DNA of 64,000 nt, from positions 20,850 to 84,849 of the forward strand of contig QUBZ01000003.1 of NCBI GenBank assembly GCA_014338005.1. Direction: 5' to 3'. Position 1 is the stretch's first letter. Every line of letters starts with the position of its first letter. Positions 63,344 to 64,000 of this stretch are shown here, one piece after another. Origin of the DNA: Chloroflexota bacterium (GTDB lineage: Bacteria; Chloroflexota; Anaerolineae; Aggregatilineales; Phototrophicaceae). The notes under the pieces were generated by a model that had not been told where the DNA came from, ran no database searches, and saw nothing but the letters and a program-made list of their open reading frames with translations. A program made the position numbers and the translations under genes.

Positions 63344-63964
63344 TTAGTTCATCCGCTCAATTACCGGGCGCAGTTCGGTGCGGATAGTAGCTTCGATTTC
63401 ATCGCGCAGAGCGGCATCGCTCGGCGGTATTCGATTGATCTGGTTGAGCAGCCGCGCCATACTGTTGAGCATGAATTGTGTTTGATTGAGAGGGCTTATG
63501 TCCTCCGCTGTCCAGGGTATAGGACGGGCATCTACGGCGCTGGTCAGCCAGTCCGCCAGAATGCTGACTAGGTGAGGGTTGAAAGTCCACACACCGCGAA
63601 ACAACCGCTGGTCATCGGGGTTATTAAAACGGCTGGTTTCTTCGGTGGCGAGCGCACTGGCATAGTCGCGCCCATACGATACCAAAAACCATTCTTTTGT
63701 TAGCCGGTCGTGAGTGGAGAGCTGCACATAAGTGATGTTGTCAAGGGGCGGCAGTTCTACATCCGGTACGCCGAATATGTAAATGGACTCGGTTTTGGCA
63801 GCCAGCCGTTGGTAGCGTGGAATCTGTGGCACAAATTTGCTGAAATATTGAAAACCGGCGAAGATGCGTGTGCGCGCGCCATCCATCAAGGATGCATTTT
63901 CAATTGGCTCAACTGTAGGAAGAGTGAAAAGGATTGGGCAAACTATACCACATGGAATTTCCAA
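63344..63964 (-). CDS. DICT-domain sensory protein
   Basis: About 206 residues from the first possible start (TTG 63964, directly after an in-frame stop). Residues 30-150 (RTRIFAGFQYFSKFVPQIPRY ... HDRLTKEWFLVSYGRDYASAL in parts, then RGVWTFNPHLVSILADWL) match the DICT sensory domain, which usually accompanies GGDEF, EAL or two-component modules. Here it is alone, with a helical tail. The true start may be the ATG at 63886, since the first 26 residues do not match the family. Confidence 0.7.
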   Translation of the reverse strand: MEIPCGIVCPILFTLPTVEPIENASLMDGARTRIFAGFQYFSKFVPQIPRYQRLAAKTESIYIFGVPDVELPPLDNITYVQLSTHDRLTKEWFLVSYGRDYASALATEETSRFNNPDDQRLFRGVWTFNPHLVSILADWLTSAVDARPIPWTAEDISPLNQTQFMLNSMARLLNQINRIPPSDAALRDEIEATIRTELRPVIERMN

Positions 63965-64000
63965 TCACCGATATACTCAGTCAAGCACAAAGCGAACAAT

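Overview
This is a GC-rich chromosomal window from a bacterium that is most likely a member of the Chloroflexota (Anaerolineae-like). That placement is an inference. It rests on the general style of the proteins: secreted lipoproteins with Thr/Pro-rich linkers, SH3- and PPC-type extracytoplasmic domains, an NfeD-flotillin pair, and a Ser/Thr kinase with a TATA-type extracytoplasmic linker and a long TPR tail. No rRNA gene is present to test it. There is one tRNA gene (Asn) and no CRISPR array, transposase or phage gene.

Left third (1-19,000), mixed accessory and housekeeping genes: a two-part permease (partial His-rich subunit plus COG0701 permease), a single-domain receiver whose phosphoacceptor Asp is replaced by Asn, and radA. 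Directly after radA lies an antitoxin/PIN-toxin pair flanked by an 83-bp direct repeat and by a diverged remnant of a radA 3' end. Next come two tandem paralogues that each join an N-terminal DUF4062/TIR-like domain to a C-terminal nucleoside-deoxyribosyltransferase-like domain. A minus-strand run follows (M14 carboxypeptidase, transglutaminase-like, SET domain, unknown helical protein), then a Thr/Pro-rich lipoprotein and a P-loop kinase. A LppX/LprG-like lipoprotein overlaps a 14-TM-type MFS exporter, resembling the mycobacterial LprG-P55 pair. FHA and stand-alone Clp-N proteins, an extended SDR and a GH5 endoglycoceramidase-like hydrolase complete this part.

Middle (19,000-36,400): tRNA-Asn, uppS, frr, rlmB-like and cysS on the minus strand, followed by secreted proteins, hotdog thioesterases, a LutA-like protein, GNAT, a PPC-domain lipoprotein, NfeD plus flotillin, a TSUP transporter, a GT39-like membrane glycosyltransferase and a HEAT-repeat protein.

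Right part (36,498-62,100): one long co-oriented translation cluster. A strong promoter and a structured leader precede rpsL-rpsG-fusA-tuf-rpsJ-rplC-rplD-rplW-rplB-rpsS-rplV-rpsC-rplP-rpmC-rpsQ-rplN-rplX-rplE-rpsN-rpsH-rplF-rplR-rpsE-rpmD-rplO-secY-adk-map. A 1109-residue Ser/Thr kinase-TPR protein sits where infA is often found. A second good promoter then precedes rpmJ-rpsM-rpsK-rpoA-rplQ-truA-rplM-rpsI, which ends at a clear terminator. infA and rpsD are absent from the cluster. The window closes with an M28-type peptidase and a DICT-domain protein.

The most unusual structure at a smaller scale is a family of intergenic elements built from 7-nt units that mostly begin AGT or AGC. Many have two arms in opposite orientation that can pair into long imperfect hairpins, and several lie between ribosomal-protein genes. 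Together with the radA-end duplication around the toxin-antitoxin cassette and the twin DUF4062/NDT-like operon, these are the parts most worth following up.
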